Source: UBA2137 sp037968575
GTDB lineage: Bacteria > Pseudomonadota > Alphaproteobacteria > Micavibrionales > Micavibrionaceae
Direction of reading: 5' to 3'
Length of the DNA: 64,000 nucleotides
Assembly (NCBI GenBank): GCA_037968575.1
Contig: JBBKVR010000029.1
Span: 10,089 to 74,088, forward strand
Program-made: the position numbers and the translations under genes
In this document: positions 8,364 through 16,970 of the stretch, piece after piece
Position numbering within the stretch: position 1 is the first letter of the stretch
How the letters are laid out: every line of letters starts with the position of its first letter
The notes under the pieces: generated by a model
Seen by the model: the letters and a program-made list of their open reading frames with translations, nothing else
The model's database searches: none
Told to the model about the DNA's origin: nothing

Positions 8364-9494
8364 CTAAGCCTTTGATATGGAGCCGTTTTTAACCTCGTAA
8401 AAGTCAGCTTTTTTATTAAGCGAATTAAAGAGAGATTTTTCGGTGCCTGTGAGCCAAACTTGTCCGCCAAGCTTCTCCAAAAGGGTATAGAGTGAATCAC
8501 GTCTGCTTTCATCTAGGTGCGCGGCAACTTCATCCAACAAAAGTAATGGAGGGGCACCTCTTTCCTGTGCAACAAGCCAGCAATGGGCAAGAATAAGGCC
8601 AATAAGGAGAGCTTTTTGCTCTCCAGTAGAGCATTGACTGGCAGCCATGTTCTTTTCTTTATAAGTGACATCCAAATCGGTTCTGTGTGGGCCAACGCTG
8701 GCACCGCCCGATACAGCATCAAGGGAGCGTGCTTTTTTTAACATGCTTTTGAAATTGTTTTCGATGGAAAGAGCAGGTTCTTTGTTGAGTTGGTTTTCTA
8801 TTAAACCAAGAAGGTCAATCTCTGCTTGTGGGAATATGTGTTCAGTATCAAGCGTGTTCTTCTCAATCGCGTATTTTAGGCGGTCCATATAATCGAGTCG
8901 TGATGCAGCAATCGCTATACCTGTTTCTGCCATTTGACTCTCTAACCCATCCAGCCAAGCAGGATCTGCGGCTTCTTGTTTGTCTTTGAGTAAACGGCTT
9001 CGTTGGTACATCGCGTTTTCGTATCGTCTTACGCGCCCCGCATGGGCTGGGTCATGGGTAAGGATAAGCCGATCAAGAAAACGTCTACGTTCACCTATGC
9101 CTTCTCTAAATAGTCCGTCCATTTGGGGTGTAAGCCAAAGAGCTGCTAGATAATCGGAAAGAGCGGTTTGAGCTTTGGCAGGTTCACCCTGAATATTGAT
9201 TTTGCGTTTTTCGGTTTGAACATCAAAAGCTGTCCCAATAGCAATTTCACCGTACTCGGTTTGAGCTTTGGTAAATACCGTCCATGGAGTTTCAGAGTCT
9301 TGTCTTTGAATATCACTTAACTTGGCATTACGTATCCCACGCCCAGGCGTGAGAAGGGATATGGCCTCCAAAATATTTGTTTTACCAGCACCATTTGGTC
9401 CTGTGAGAACGACGAAGCCAGAGTTTAAAGATTCGAGGGATGTTGCTTCATAGTTTCTGAAATCAGAGAGGCGTAAATCAAGAAGATAGGACAT
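8364..9494 (-). CDS. recF: DNA replication and repair protein RecF
   Basis: Product of 376 residues. Walker A GPNGAGKTNILEAISLL is at about residues 33-49. The RecF signature GVGERRRFLDRL-like segment appears as GIGERRRFLDRLI. The ABC-type signature is STGEQKALLIGLILA, and Walker B is LLLLDEVAAHLD. It loads RecA at gaps with RecO and RecR. It follows dnaN by 54 bases in the conserved dnaN-recF-gyrB order. The start at 9494 (MSYLLDLRLSDFRNY) matches the family. Confidence 0.95.
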   Translation of the reverse strand: MSYLLDLRLSDFRNYEATSLESLNSGFVVLTGPNGAGKTNILEAISLLTPGRGIRNAKLSDIQRQDSETPWTVFTKAQTEYGEIAIGTAFDVQTEKRKINIQGEPAKAQTALSDYLAALWLTPQMDGLFREGIGERRRFLDRLILTHDPAHAGRVRRYENAMYQRSRLLKDKQEAADPAWLDGLESQMAETGIAIAASRLDYMDRLKYAIEKNTLDTEHIFPQAEIDLLGLIENQLNKEPALSIENNFKSMLKKARSLDAVSGGASVGPHRTDLDVTYKEKNMAASQCSTGEQKALLIGLILAHCWLVAQERGAPPLLLLDEVAAHLDESRRDSLYTLLEKLGGQVWLTGTEKSLFNSLNKKADFYEVKNGSISKA

Positions 9495-9548
9495 GGAAAA
9501 TCCTGTTAGAAAAAGACTCTGCTATGAAATTCGGTGTGCTGATGTTTT

Positions 9549-10667
9549 TTAAACGCGTAATGGCATCAAAACAAAAAGCGCAGACGGGTCGCTGGAATCT
9601 TGAATAATTGTAGGTGATGCGGAGTCGGCCAAAATAATACGGCAGCCGTTACTATCAATAAGCTGCGTGATATCCAGCAGATAACGTGCATTGAAACCAA
9701 TCTCCATATCGGGGGCATCAGATTTAACCTCAATATCTTCTGTTGCACTACCTGATTCGGGGGAGTTTGCTGATAAAGTTACAGTCTTACCTTTAAGTGT
9801 AACTTTAATGGCACGTGATTTTCCGTCAGAGATAGTAGATACACGGTCAATTGCTCTGGATAGTAGTTGAGCGTCAACATCAACAATCTTATCGTTGTTA
9901 GCAGGAATAACACGCTGGTAATCAGGAAATGTTCCATCAATCAATTTGGTTGTGAGAACAACATGGTCGAAGGAGAAACGAATTTTGTTCTCTGACAAGC
10001 TAATGCGGATATCATCTGCGGCTTCTTCAATTAGTTTTCTAAGCTCACCAACGGCTTTGCGCGGGATAATAACCGCAGGCATTGTTTTTGCACCTTCAGG
10101 TAGAGGCATGTCAAAACGCGCCAAGCGGTGTCCATCTGTGGCAACGGCGCGAAGAACTTCAATACCTTCATGCTCTGTAGCGTGCAAATAAATACCGTTC
10201 AGGTAGTAGCGCGTTTCTTCTGTAGACATTGCAAATTTTGTACGGTCGATAAGTGTACGCAAGTCAGCAGCTGGAATTGAGAAACTTGTTTCCAAATCAT
10301 CGGCACCAATTTGCGGAAAGTCAGCAACAGGTAGACAAGATAGTTTAAAGTGCGCGCTACCTGCTTTTACAGTCATAACATTTCCTGCAGCATCAACTTC
10401 AAGCTCTACGGTGCTACCATCAGAAAGTTTACGAACAATATCATGTAATGTTTGCGCAGGAGCGGTTGTTGAACCAGCAGCTGTAACATCAGCCGCTACA
10501 GATTCATTGATTTCCAAATCCATATCAGTTGTTTTTAGACCTAAAATACCATCTTCGGCGGTCAGTAGGACATTTGCCAGAATAGGAATGGTATTTCTCC
10601 TCTCAACAACGCTGTGAACGTGGTTTAGAGAGCGGAGAAGCGCAGCGCGATCAATGGACAGTTTCAT
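9549..10667 (-). CDS. dnaN: DNA polymerase III sliding clamp (beta subunit)
   Basis: Product of 372 residues, which is standard for the three-domain beta clamp. It begins MKLSIDRAALLRSLNHVHSV with the RRNTIPILANVLL motif, and ends FVLMPLRV, matching the typical MPMR C-terminus. It tethers polymerase III and other partners to DNA. GAAGGA lies about 14 bases upstream of the ATG, which is a long spacing. It is separated from dnaA by 147 bases that contain a terminator-like hairpin, so it may have its own promoter. Confidence 0.97.
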   Translation of the reverse strand: MKLSIDRAALLRSLNHVHSVVERRNTIPILANVLLTAEDGILGLKTTDMDLEINESVAADVTAAGSTTAPAQTLHDIVRKLSDGSTVELEVDAAGNVMTVKAGSAHFKLSCLPVADFPQIGADDLETSFSIPAADLRTLIDRTKFAMSTEETRYYLNGIYLHATEHEGIEVLRAVATDGHRLARFDMPLPEGAKTMPAVIIPRKAVGELRKLIEEAADDIRISLSENKIRFSFDHVVLTTKLIDGTFPDYQRVIPANNDKIVDVDAQLLSRAIDRVSTISDGKSRAIKVTLKGKTVTLSANSPESGSATEDIEVKSDAPDMEIGFNARYLLDITQLIDSNGCRIILADSASPTIIQDSSDPSALFVLMPLRV

Positions 10668-10733
10668 GGACTTAATATTCCTTCATTCTTCAGCAATAAA
10701 TTCGAGTGGCTAAACTATAGCACAGCATGCAAA

Positions 10734-10762
10734 AGAGCCAAGTAGTTTCCCACATTGGCTCT
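10734..10762 (-). terminator. Intrinsic terminator after dnaA
   Basis: Minus-strand stem AGAGCCAA / TTGGCTCT (8 bp, 13-base loop) followed by TTTT. It lies 53 bases past the dnaA stop. Confidence 0.55.
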
Positions 10763-10814
10763 TAATGTTTCCCCAAGCATTTCATAAGAAATTTATAGGT
10801 TATTTTAGTGGCTA

Positions 10815-12251
10815 TCAGCCTGTTAGGGCGCGACGTAGAACATCACAGTCTTGTGCGATTGCCGGATCCTCTTCCATCAACTCTTCAATCTTACGTACGG
10901 CATGCATCACAGTTGTGTGGTCACGACCACCAAACTTACGACCAATCTCTGGAAGTGAGCGTGCAGTAAGTTGTTTTGAGAGATACATCGCGACTTGTCT
11001 TGGGCGCGCAACATTTCTTGAGCGACGCGCAGAGTGCATGTCAGTCAATTTCAGGTTGTAATGCTCAGACACACGTCTTTGAATTTCATCAATTGTAATG
11101 CGACGGTCGTGTGAGCGCAGAAGGTCTTGAAGAACATTTTGTGTTGTCTCTAGCGTTACTGGCTCACGTGTTACATCAGCGTGGGCTGCGATACGGTTTA
11201 GCGCACCCTCAAGCTCACGAATATTTGACGTGACCTTCAATGCCAAGAATTCAAGAACAGCTTCAGGAACATCAATACCCAACATATCACGCTTGGCTTT
11301 TAGAACACCGAGACGCAACTCATATGTGCTTGGTTGAATGTCTGCAACGAGACCCCATGACAGACGAGAACGAAGACGTTCATCAATGCCCTGTAAGTCA
11401 GATGGTGCGCGATCAGCTGTGATGATGATTTGTTTGTTCAAATCAATCAATGCATTGAATGTGTGAAAGAATTCTTCCTGTGTTGATTCTTTACCGCTGA
11501 TGAACTGAACGTCATCAATCATAAGCACATCAACAGAACGGAAAAGCTCTTTAAAGGAAACAGTATCTTGAGCACGGATGGCTTTCACAAACTGGAACAT
11601 GAATTTCTCAGCTGACATATACATCACTGTTTTTTGTGGGTGTTTCTCACGGAGTTCCCACGCAATAGCATGCATCAAGTGTGTTTTACCAAGACCAACA
11701 CCCCCATATATGAAGAGAGGATTGAATGGCATTGATTCTGATTCAACCAAACGGAGAGCAGCTGCATGTGCTAAAGCATTTGATTGACCAATGACAAAAT
11801 TTTCAAAACGGAAACGTTGATCTAGTGGAGAAGAAACTTCAACCTCTTGAGCCATCGCGTTGGCGTTTGCTTTGACTTGTTCAGGGATATTCTCAGCTTC
11901 TGCTTCTGACATTTCCTCAGAGATAGCATTTTGAACGACAACAACTTCAAGACGCTTAATGTCCTCGTTTTTCTCTGTGCACATCTCTAGAATATGTGGC
12001 GCATAATTTGTTTGGATCCAGTCTTTCATGAAACGGGTAGGGACTGAGACTTCAAGTGTGTTGTGATAGTAAGCCTGCAGCGTCATGGATTTCAACCAGC
12101 TACGATATACAGCTTCACCAAATTCTTTACGGAAACTCTTATATACAGAAGTCCATAACTTCTTAATATCAGCACTGGGTTCAAAAGATTCTGGTGTTGG
12201 CGCACTGTCTACGACCGTTAAATAGGCCTTCTTATTCTTATTATTGGTCAT
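10815..12251 (-). CDS. dnaA: Chromosomal replication initiator DnaA
   Basis: Product of 478 residues. Domain I is at about 25-105 (WTSVYKSFRKEFGEAVYRSW), followed by a linker. The AAA+ core has Walker A GGVGLGKTHLMHA and Walker B MIDDVQF. Domain IV carries the DNA-binding signature RRSRNVARPRQVAMYL and GGRDHTTVMHA. It melts the origin and also acts as a transcription regulator. GGAG lies some 12 bases before the ATG at 12251. A DnaA-like TTAATCCACG sequence at 12325-12334, about 75 bases upstream, could allow autoregulation. Confidence 0.97.
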   Translation of the reverse strand: MTNNKNKKAYLTVVDSAPTPESFEPSADIKKLWTSVYKSFRKEFGEAVYRSWLKSMTLQAYYHNTLEVSVPTRFMKDWIQTNYAPHILEMCTEKNEDIKRLEVVVVQNAISEEMSEAEAENIPEQVKANANAMAQEVEVSSPLDQRFRFENFVIGQSNALAHAAALRLVESESMPFNPLFIYGGVGLGKTHLMHAIAWELREKHPQKTVMYMSAEKFMFQFVKAIRAQDTVSFKELFRSVDVLMIDDVQFISGKESTQEEFFHTFNALIDLNKQIIITADRAPSDLQGIDERLRSRLSWGLVADIQPSTYELRLGVLKAKRDMLGIDVPEAVLEFLALKVTSNIRELEGALNRIAAHADVTREPVTLETTQNVLQDLLRSHDRRITIDEIQRRVSEHYNLKLTDMHSARRSRNVARPRQVAMYLSKQLTARSLPEIGRKFGGRDHTTVMHAVRKIEELMEEDPAIAQDCDVLRRALTG

Positions 12252-12640
12252 TCTACTCTCTACTCCACTTACACATATGTTTTAAGTTAAATAATAGCAC
12301 CAACAATCCAACACCCAGTATTAACGTGGATTAACGGTAACTCCCTCATGTGTCGAGACAATAAAAACCTGTCATACAAAATCACATTTGTACGATAAAC
12401 ATATCTTTTAATCTGTTATGTTTGCGGCGCAAGTTAAAAACTTGATTTAGCCTCGACGGAAAGAAAAAGCAAAAACACTTTTATTTCTGTGTCTGAATTC
12501 TTTCCTTATCACCACCATTTTGAAAAAGTTCCAATGCCAGGGCGATTTATCCAAGGTAGAGAAAAAAAATGAGAGATGCAACAGGACAAATCAAGAACAT
12601 TGAAAAAAGAAATATTAGTTCAAGAAAATTTTTTCTCAAC
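12252..12640. other. Intergenic region upstream of dnaA, candidate origin segment
   Basis: About 390 bases without a gene. It contains TTAACGTGGATTAA (12321-12334), which includes a DnaA-like TTAATCCACG on the minus strand, and TTATCCAAG (12547-12555, 7 of 9 to the DnaA box), with several A/T-rich runs such as 12390-12415 and 12601-12635. A perfect box lies further out at 13093. The dnaA-rpsT-mutM neighbourhood makes an origin plausible. However, several alphaproteobacteria place oriC elsewhere (for example near hemE), and the boxes here are few. Confidence 0.35.
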
Positions 12641-12667
12641 CGTTAAAACCCCGCAAATATTGCGAGG
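12641..12667 (-). terminator. Intrinsic terminator after rpsT
   Basis: Minus-strand stem CCTCGCAA / TTGCGGGG (8 bp, one G-U pair, loop TAT) followed by TTTTAA. It lies about 60 bases beyond the rpsT stop. Confidence 0.6.
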
Positions 12668-12701
12668 TGGAAACTTTTAACTGTTGGGGTGGAAACTTTT
12701 A
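12666..12701. repeat. Two direct copies of GGTGGAAACTTTTA
   Basis: Identical 14-mers at 12666-12679 and 12688-12701, spaced 22 bases start to start (two helical turns), in the rpsT 3' region next to its terminator. Confidence 0.8.
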
Positions 12702-12728
12702 TGGGCTTCCGAGGGCTATCTCAGAAGG

Positions 12729-12992
12729 CTACTTCAGAGATTTAATCTGAGTAGATAGTCGTGACAGTTTACGTGAAACTGTCTTTTTATTAAGTATGCC
12801 TTTGCTTACGCCACGCATCATTTCGGGCTTAGCATTTTTATAAGCTTCTTCTGCTGCTTTCACATCAGAATCTTGAATAGCAGACTCAACCTTCTTCACG
12901 AAAGTACGGATACGTGTTCTACGCATACCATTAACTTGTGCACGCTTGTTATTGCGACGAATTCTCTTTTTTGCTGAGGCACTGTTTGCCAT
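12729..12992 (-). CDS. rpsT: 30S ribosomal protein S20
   Basis: Product of 87 residues, normal length and very basic. It begins MANSASAKKRIRRNNKR and ends with the LSRLSTQIKSLK helix. It binds 16S rRNA early in 30S assembly. An in-frame TTG precedes the ATG by one codon. AGGAG six bases before the ATG at 12992 fits the ATG better. It has its own promoter and terminator. Confidence 0.97.
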   Translation of the reverse strand: MANSASAKKRIRRNNKRAQVNGMRRTRIRTFVKKVESAIQDSDVKAAEEAYKNAKPEMMRGVSKGILNKKTVSRKLSRLSTQIKSLK

Positions 12993-13054
12993 CAATCTCT
13001 CCTATTATTTATATGTGAATCTATAAAAGTTCTATTCACTTCCAAAACCGTGTT

Positions 13055-13084
13055 GTTTTACGTGGTCTGAAGTACTTTTGTCAA
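13055..13084 (-). promoter_or_regulatory. Probable rpsT promoter
   Basis: On the minus strand a perfect -35 TTGACA (13079-13084) is followed 18 bases later by TAAAAC (13055-13060). This is about 65 bases upstream of the rpsT start. Confidence 0.5.
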
Positions 13085-13092
13085 GATATCTT

Positions 13093-13101
13093 TGTGGATA
13101 A
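13093..13101 (-). promoter_or_regulatory. Perfect DnaA box upstream of rpsT
   Basis: Minus-strand TTATCCACA, the exact consensus. It sits 8 bases upstream of the rpsT -35 hexamer and just past the stop of the next gene. It could belong to a dispersed origin or regulate rpsT. Confidence 0.5.
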
Positions 13102-13103
13102 AA

Positions 13104-13487
13104 CTACTTTTTTTCAAGTGGGCTGAGCAGCACCTTGAGAGTCGTTCCTCGTGGCTCGATACTTTCGCTCTCAAGAGGGAGCAAAACTAGCTTTTCTTGT
13201 TCGCGAACAAATGTGTATTTGCCCGAAGGAGTCCAGCCTAATTGAGGTAGAGTTTGGGCATAGAAATTAAGTAGAGAAGTGCTGTCAGTTGTTTCTGCAT
13301 ATAGCGTGGTTTGAGCAATGCGTCCCTCAGGTTTATCAAATAAAACTGCCGACTCGTTGATTTCTCTGGCGCCATCCATAATTGGTACTGTTGGCAGGAC
13401 ACTTAGATAAGCTTGAGGTGTTTCTGCAAATGTGGAATGTGCAAAAAATATCAAAGGAACAGCAAGTATCAAACAAAATCGCTTCAT
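13104..13487 (-). CDS. Small exported protein, unknown function
   Basis: Product of 127 residues from the ATG at 13487; an in-frame TTG at 13496 is less likely. MKRFCLILAVPLIFFAHSTFAE is a signal peptide, with cleavage likely after TFA. The mature domain contains LPTVPIMDGAREINESAVLFDKPEGRI and LLNFYAQTLPQLGWTPSG. This resembles small periplasmic proteins that pair with mutM in alphaproteobacteria, but I know no function. The mutM stop is 9 bases before the start, so it is probably the second gene of a mutM operon. Confidence 0.75.
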   Translation of the reverse strand: MKRFCLILAVPLIFFAHSTFAETPQAYLSVLPTVPIMDGAREINESAVLFDKPEGRIAQTTLYAETTDSTSLLNFYAQTLPQLGWTPSGKYTFVREQEKLVLLPLESESIEPRGTTLKVLLSPLEKK

Positions 13488-13496
13488 GAATTCCAA

Positions 13497-14342
13497 TTAC
13501 TTTTGTTTAGTGGCGCAATAAAAAGTTGAACGACCTGCTTGCTTAACTCTTTTCACACCACCAGTCTTACTAATATTGCATGTACATCCAGAACAGGGAA
13601 GCCCCTGCTTATCGTAGACAGAAAATGTGTGTTGAAAATAACCCAACTTACCATCGACTTGGATGTGATCACGCAGCGAACTACCGCCACTTTCTATTGC
13701 TTTGTTTAGTGTGTTCTTGATTTCACGTGTAAGAATCTCGCATTCCGTCAAACTCAGTGATGAAGCCAGACGTAAAGGTGAAATACTAGAAGAGAATAAA
13801 GCCTCACAAACATAAATATTACCCAAACCTGCAACAACAGTCTGATCTAAGAGAGCTGTTTTTATTGGTGCTTTCTTGTTTTTAAGGGCTTCACGGAGAA
13901 TTGAAGCATTAAATGGATTTCCCAAAGGTTCAGGCCCCATATTGGCAAAAGCCTTATGTGTTTCGACACTTTCACTATCGCAGATAAAGAGCATTCCAAA
14001 ACGTCTTGGGTCGTGAAATACGATTCGTCCACCTGATTGGAATTCATAGATAATGTGGTCGTGTTTTTTATTTATTGCTTTCTCGGGTTCTTTTTCAATA
14101 CGGAAAGAGCCACTCATACCGAGATGGTGAATAAGTGTCATATTGTTTGAGAGAGATAGAAGAAGATATTTACCACGTCTGTCTGTTCCAATGATTTGTG
14201 TGTTTTTAACGTGTGCGTTGACGTCATTGGGTGGTGCAGCTCGCAGAGGCTTATCGCTCAAACGTAATGCATTAATAGTTTGACCTTCTATATAAGGGGC
14301 AAGTCCGCGCTTAACTGTTTCGACTTCGGGTAATTCAGGCAT
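13497..14342 (-). CDS. mutM: Formamidopyrimidine-DNA glycosylase
   Basis: Product of 281 residues. The mature N-terminus PELPEVETVKRGL has the catalytic Pro and Glu. DRRGKYLLL contains the conserved lysine, and the helix-two-turn-helix QTVVAGLGNIYVCEALF is intact. The enzyme removes 8-oxoguanine and formamidopyrimidines. The C-terminal zinc finger is unusual: C250-x2-C253 is present and C276 is there, but the fourth ligand position reads Lys279 (YCATKQK) where CxxC is expected. An extra Cys255 might compensate. The gene is followed closely by the exported protein at 13104. Confidence 0.92.
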   Translation of the reverse strand: MPELPEVETVKRGLAPYIEGQTINALRLSDKPLRAAPPNDVNAHVKNTQIIGTDRRGKYLLLSLSNNMTLIHHLGMSGSFRIEKEPEKAINKKHDHIIYEFQSGGRIVFHDPRRFGMLFICDSESVETHKAFANMGPEPLGNPFNASILREALKNKKAPIKTALLDQTVVAGLGNIYVCEALFSSSISPLRLASSLSLTECEILTREIKNTLNKAIESGGSSLRDHIQVDGKLGYFQHTFSVYDKQGLPCSGCTCNISKTGGVKRVKQAGRSTFYCATKQK

Positions 14343-14362
14343 GTGTTTTATTTAGACTAGTT

Positions 14363-14992
14363 TTAACGTCTACCAACCTTTTCGAAAGTCACTTCACCCT
14401 CTGTATTGGCAAAGTCACCAAACAGAGCTTCAAAGTTTTCTTGTGCCTTTAAGGTTTCTGAAAGTGAGAGAATCAGATTGTTTCCTTGTTTTGTCCAAAT
14501 AAAGCCTGTTTCTAGGACATCTAAATTACGGAACTTATAATAAGGAGCGGGCTTACGTAGAGGCATCGGCGAATTTCGTCTCTCAGATAAGACAAAAGCT
14601 TTGCCACTTTTAGTAGGTGTGGAGCTGTAGCGCCCATGCGCCACTAAAATATAGAATGGTGTTTCCTTGTCATTGACCCGCAGAATGAAATTTCCCTTTG
14701 GGTCAAACTCAAGAATCATGCGTGTGGTGTTTTTTTCCGAGACCCAGGAACCCAGTAAGGATTTTCTTAAGTTAAGTTGTTCATCCTTGGAGCTGGATTT
14801 AATACCAGCAACATAGTTGGGGAAGTCAACATCAACTGTAGATACATTTTTTCCAACTTGGTCAGTGATAAGCTTTGTTGCGCCCGCAAAAACTAAACCT
14901 GAGATAAGAGCCACAAAAAGTATCACCCAGAAAATTGTCGGGATGGAAGAAATAAAATTCTGACCAGTAAATTTGGGAAGTCGCATTGTCAT
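14363..14992 (-). CDS. Membrane-anchored protein, unknown function
   Basis: Product of 209 residues; the first or third codon (both ATG) may start it. One N-terminal membrane helix lies at about residues 19-41 (TIFWVILFVALISGLVFAGA). The rest looks like an extracytoplasmic beta domain: LLGSWVSEKNTTRMILEFDPKGNFILRV, then ILVAHGRYS and GFIWTKQGNNLILSLS. This is reminiscent of lipocalin-like domains that score fit to a ligand, but there is no diagnostic motif. It precedes mutM by 20 bases and may be in the same transcript. I do not recognise a named family. Confidence 0.75.
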   Translation of the reverse strand: MTMRLPKFTGQNFISSIPTIFWVILFVALISGLVFAGATKLITDQVGKNVSTVDVDFPNYVAGIKSSSKDEQLNLRKSLLGSWVSEKNTTRMILEFDPKGNFILRVNDKETPFYILVAHGRYSSTPTKSGKAFVLSERRNSPMPLRKPAPYYKFRNLDVLETGFIWTKQGNNLILSLSETLKAQENFEALFGDFANTEGEVTFEKVGRR

Positions 14993-15060
14993 GATTTTTC
15001 TATCTTAGGAAAAAGAAGAGGCTTTGAATAGTAACAATAAAAAGTGTCCCAAAAGAAAAA

Positions 15061-15084
15061 CCACCGGCTCAAGATGTCCGGTGG
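15061..15084 (-). terminator. Strong hairpin with U-run, downstream of groEL
   Basis: Minus-strand stem CCACCGG / CCGGTGG (7 bp, 10-base loop) followed by TTTTTCTTTT. It is about 180 bases past groEL and 70 upstream of the next gene, so it acts as a second or separate terminator. Confidence 0.65.
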
Positions 15085-15104
15085 CTTTAAGTTTAATGTG
15101 GGGA

Positions 15105-15125
15105 AATTCTGCATAGAGCAGAATT
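15105..15125. repeat. Perfect 8-bp inverted repeat
   Basis: AATTCTGC (15105-15112) and GCAGAATT (15118-15125) with a 5-base loop, between the two terminator hairpins downstream of groEL. No U-run follows on either strand. The 272-base gap 14993-15264 holds these three hairpins and no gene that I can see. Confidence 0.7.
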
Positions 15126-15212
15126 CACTTGTATATTTATGGAAAACTTAGGAATATGTCAAGATAAACTTGATTTTTTCACTAAAATTGTGATTTTCTG
15201 AAGTTAGCAATA

Positions 15213-15240
15213 AAAAAGGCCAGCTTTTGCTGACCTTTTT
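15213..15240 (-). terminator. groESL terminator
   Basis: Minus-strand AAAAAGGTCAGC / GCTGGCCTTTTTT stem ending in a T-run, starting 25 bases past the groEL stop. The A and T tracts on the two sides let it work in both directions. Confidence 0.75.
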
Positions 15241-15264
15241 CAAATTTTATGTGAGCGTTTGGGC

Positions 15265-16917
15265 TTACATCATGCCCATGCCACCCATTCCGCCCATGCC
15301 ACCCATATCAGGTGCACCAGCAGATGAGCTCTCATCTTGAGGAAGTTCAGCAACTGTAGCTTCTGTTGTAATCAACAGTCCAGCAACTGAAGCAGCATTC
15401 TGGATTGCGGAGCGGACAACTTTCACAGGGTCAATGATTCCAGCCTTTACGAGGTCAGTGTATTCATCTTTCTGTGCGTCATAACCAAAAGAATTTTGCT
15501 TTTGATCAAGAAGTTTTCCAACAACGATAGAGCCTTCAACACCGGCGTTTTCAGCAATCTGGCGAATAGGAGCTTGAAGAGCGCGACGAACAATCTCAAT
15601 ACCAACATTCTGGTCTGAGTTTGCGCCTTTCATGCCTTCTAATGCACGTGAAGCGTAAAGAAGAGCAGTACCACCACCGGCAACTATACCTTCCTCAACT
15701 GCAGCACGTGTCGCATGATAAGCATCATCAACGCGGTCTTTGCGTTCTTTCACTTCGATTTCTGTTGAGCCACCTACGCGGATGACAGCAATACCACCTG
15801 AAAGTTTTGCAAGACGCTCCTGAAGTTTTTCACGGTCATAGTCAGATGAAGTATCCTCGGATTGCTTACGGATTTGAGAGCAACGTGCCTCAATATCTTT
15901 CTTCGTACCAGCACCATCAACAAGAGTTGTGTCATCTTTTGTGATGCGGGCTTTCTTTGTTGTGCCAAGCATCTCGATAGTAACGTTTTCAAGCTTGATA
16001 CCAAGATCTTCTGAGATCACTTGACCGCCAGTTAAGATAGCCATGTCTTCCAACATTGCTTTACGACGATCACCAAAGCCAGGGGCTTTAACAGCTGCGA
16101 CTTTCAAGCCACCGCGTAGTTTGTTAACAACAAGAGTTGCTAAAGCTTCGCCTTCAACATCTTCTGCAACAATCAATAGTGGGCGACCAGATTGAACTAC
16201 TGTTTCCAAGATTGGAAGTAGAGCCTGAAGGTTTGCCAGTTTTGACTCATGGAAAAGAATATATGGATTTTCTAGTTCGCAAACCATCTTATCAGCGTTT
16301 GTGATGAAGTAAGGTGACAAATAACCGCGGTCAAATTGCATACCTTCAACAACTTCTAGTTCTGTTTCCAAAGATTTTGCTTCTTCGACTGTAATAACCC
16401 CTTCGTTACCGACTTTTTCCATAGCTTTTGCCAAGTAATCACCAATTTCTGTATCACCATTTGCTGAAATTGTTCCGACTTGGGCAATCTCTGCGTTTGA
16501 TTTAACTTTCTTGGCGTTTTTCTTGAGGTCTTCAACAACTTTTGCAACTGCAGCATCAATACCGCGCTTCAGATCCATTGGGTTCATTCCAGCTTCAACT
16601 GATTTGTGACCTTCACGGATAATGGCTTGTGCCAAAACTGTTGCTGTTGTTGTACCGTCACCAGCCAAGTCATTGGCTTTGCTTGCGACTTCGCGCAACA
16701 TTTGTGCTCCCATATTCTCGACTCTATCTTTGAGCTCGATTTCTTTGGCAACAGTAACACCATCTTTTGTAATGCGTGGCGCACCAAAAGATTTTTCGAT
16801 AACAACATTACGACCCTTTGGCCCTAATGTAACTTTCACTGCGTTTGCAAGTGTGTCGACACCACGAAGCATTTTGCGTCGAGCATCTGATTTAAAACTT
16901 ACGTCTTTTGCGGACAT
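15265..16917 (-). CDS. groEL: 60 kDa chaperonin GroEL
   Basis: Product of 550 residues. Typical sequences are MSAKDVSFKSDARRKMLRGV, TLGPKGRNVVIEKSFG, AGDGTTTATVLAQAI and the flexible GGM repeat tail (MGGMGGMGGMGMM). It forms the double ring that folds client proteins with GroES. It follows groES by 53 bases on the same transcript, with AAGGAGA close to the start. A terminator follows at 15213. Confidence 0.98.
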   Translation of the reverse strand: MSAKDVSFKSDARRKMLRGVDTLANAVKVTLGPKGRNVVIEKSFGAPRITKDGVTVAKEIELKDRVENMGAQMLREVASKANDLAGDGTTTATVLAQAIIREGHKSVEAGMNPMDLKRGIDAAVAKVVEDLKKNAKKVKSNAEIAQVGTISANGDTEIGDYLAKAMEKVGNEGVITVEEAKSLETELEVVEGMQFDRGYLSPYFITNADKMVCELENPYILFHESKLANLQALLPILETVVQSGRPLLIVAEDVEGEALATLVVNKLRGGLKVAAVKAPGFGDRRKAMLEDMAILTGGQVISEDLGIKLENVTIEMLGTTKKARITKDDTTLVDGAGTKKDIEARCSQIRKQSEDTSSDYDREKLQERLAKLSGGIAVIRVGGSTEIEVKERKDRVDDAYHATRAAVEEGIVAGGGTALLYASRALEGMKGANSDQNVGIEIVRRALQAPIRQIAENAGVEGSIVVGKLLDQKQNSFGYDAQKDEYTDLVKAGIIDPVKVVRSAIQNAASVAGLLITTEATVAELPQDESSSAGAPDMGGMGGMGGMGMM

Positions 16918-16970
16918 AATTTAGTTCTCCTTAAAAATTTGATTTGTCGTTTAAAAATGAAAGACGGAAA

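Noticed and set aside
16622..16924. 100-codon open frame antisense to groEL
   Set aside because: Mirror of the conserved groEL sequence; low-complexity translation and no ribosome-binding site.
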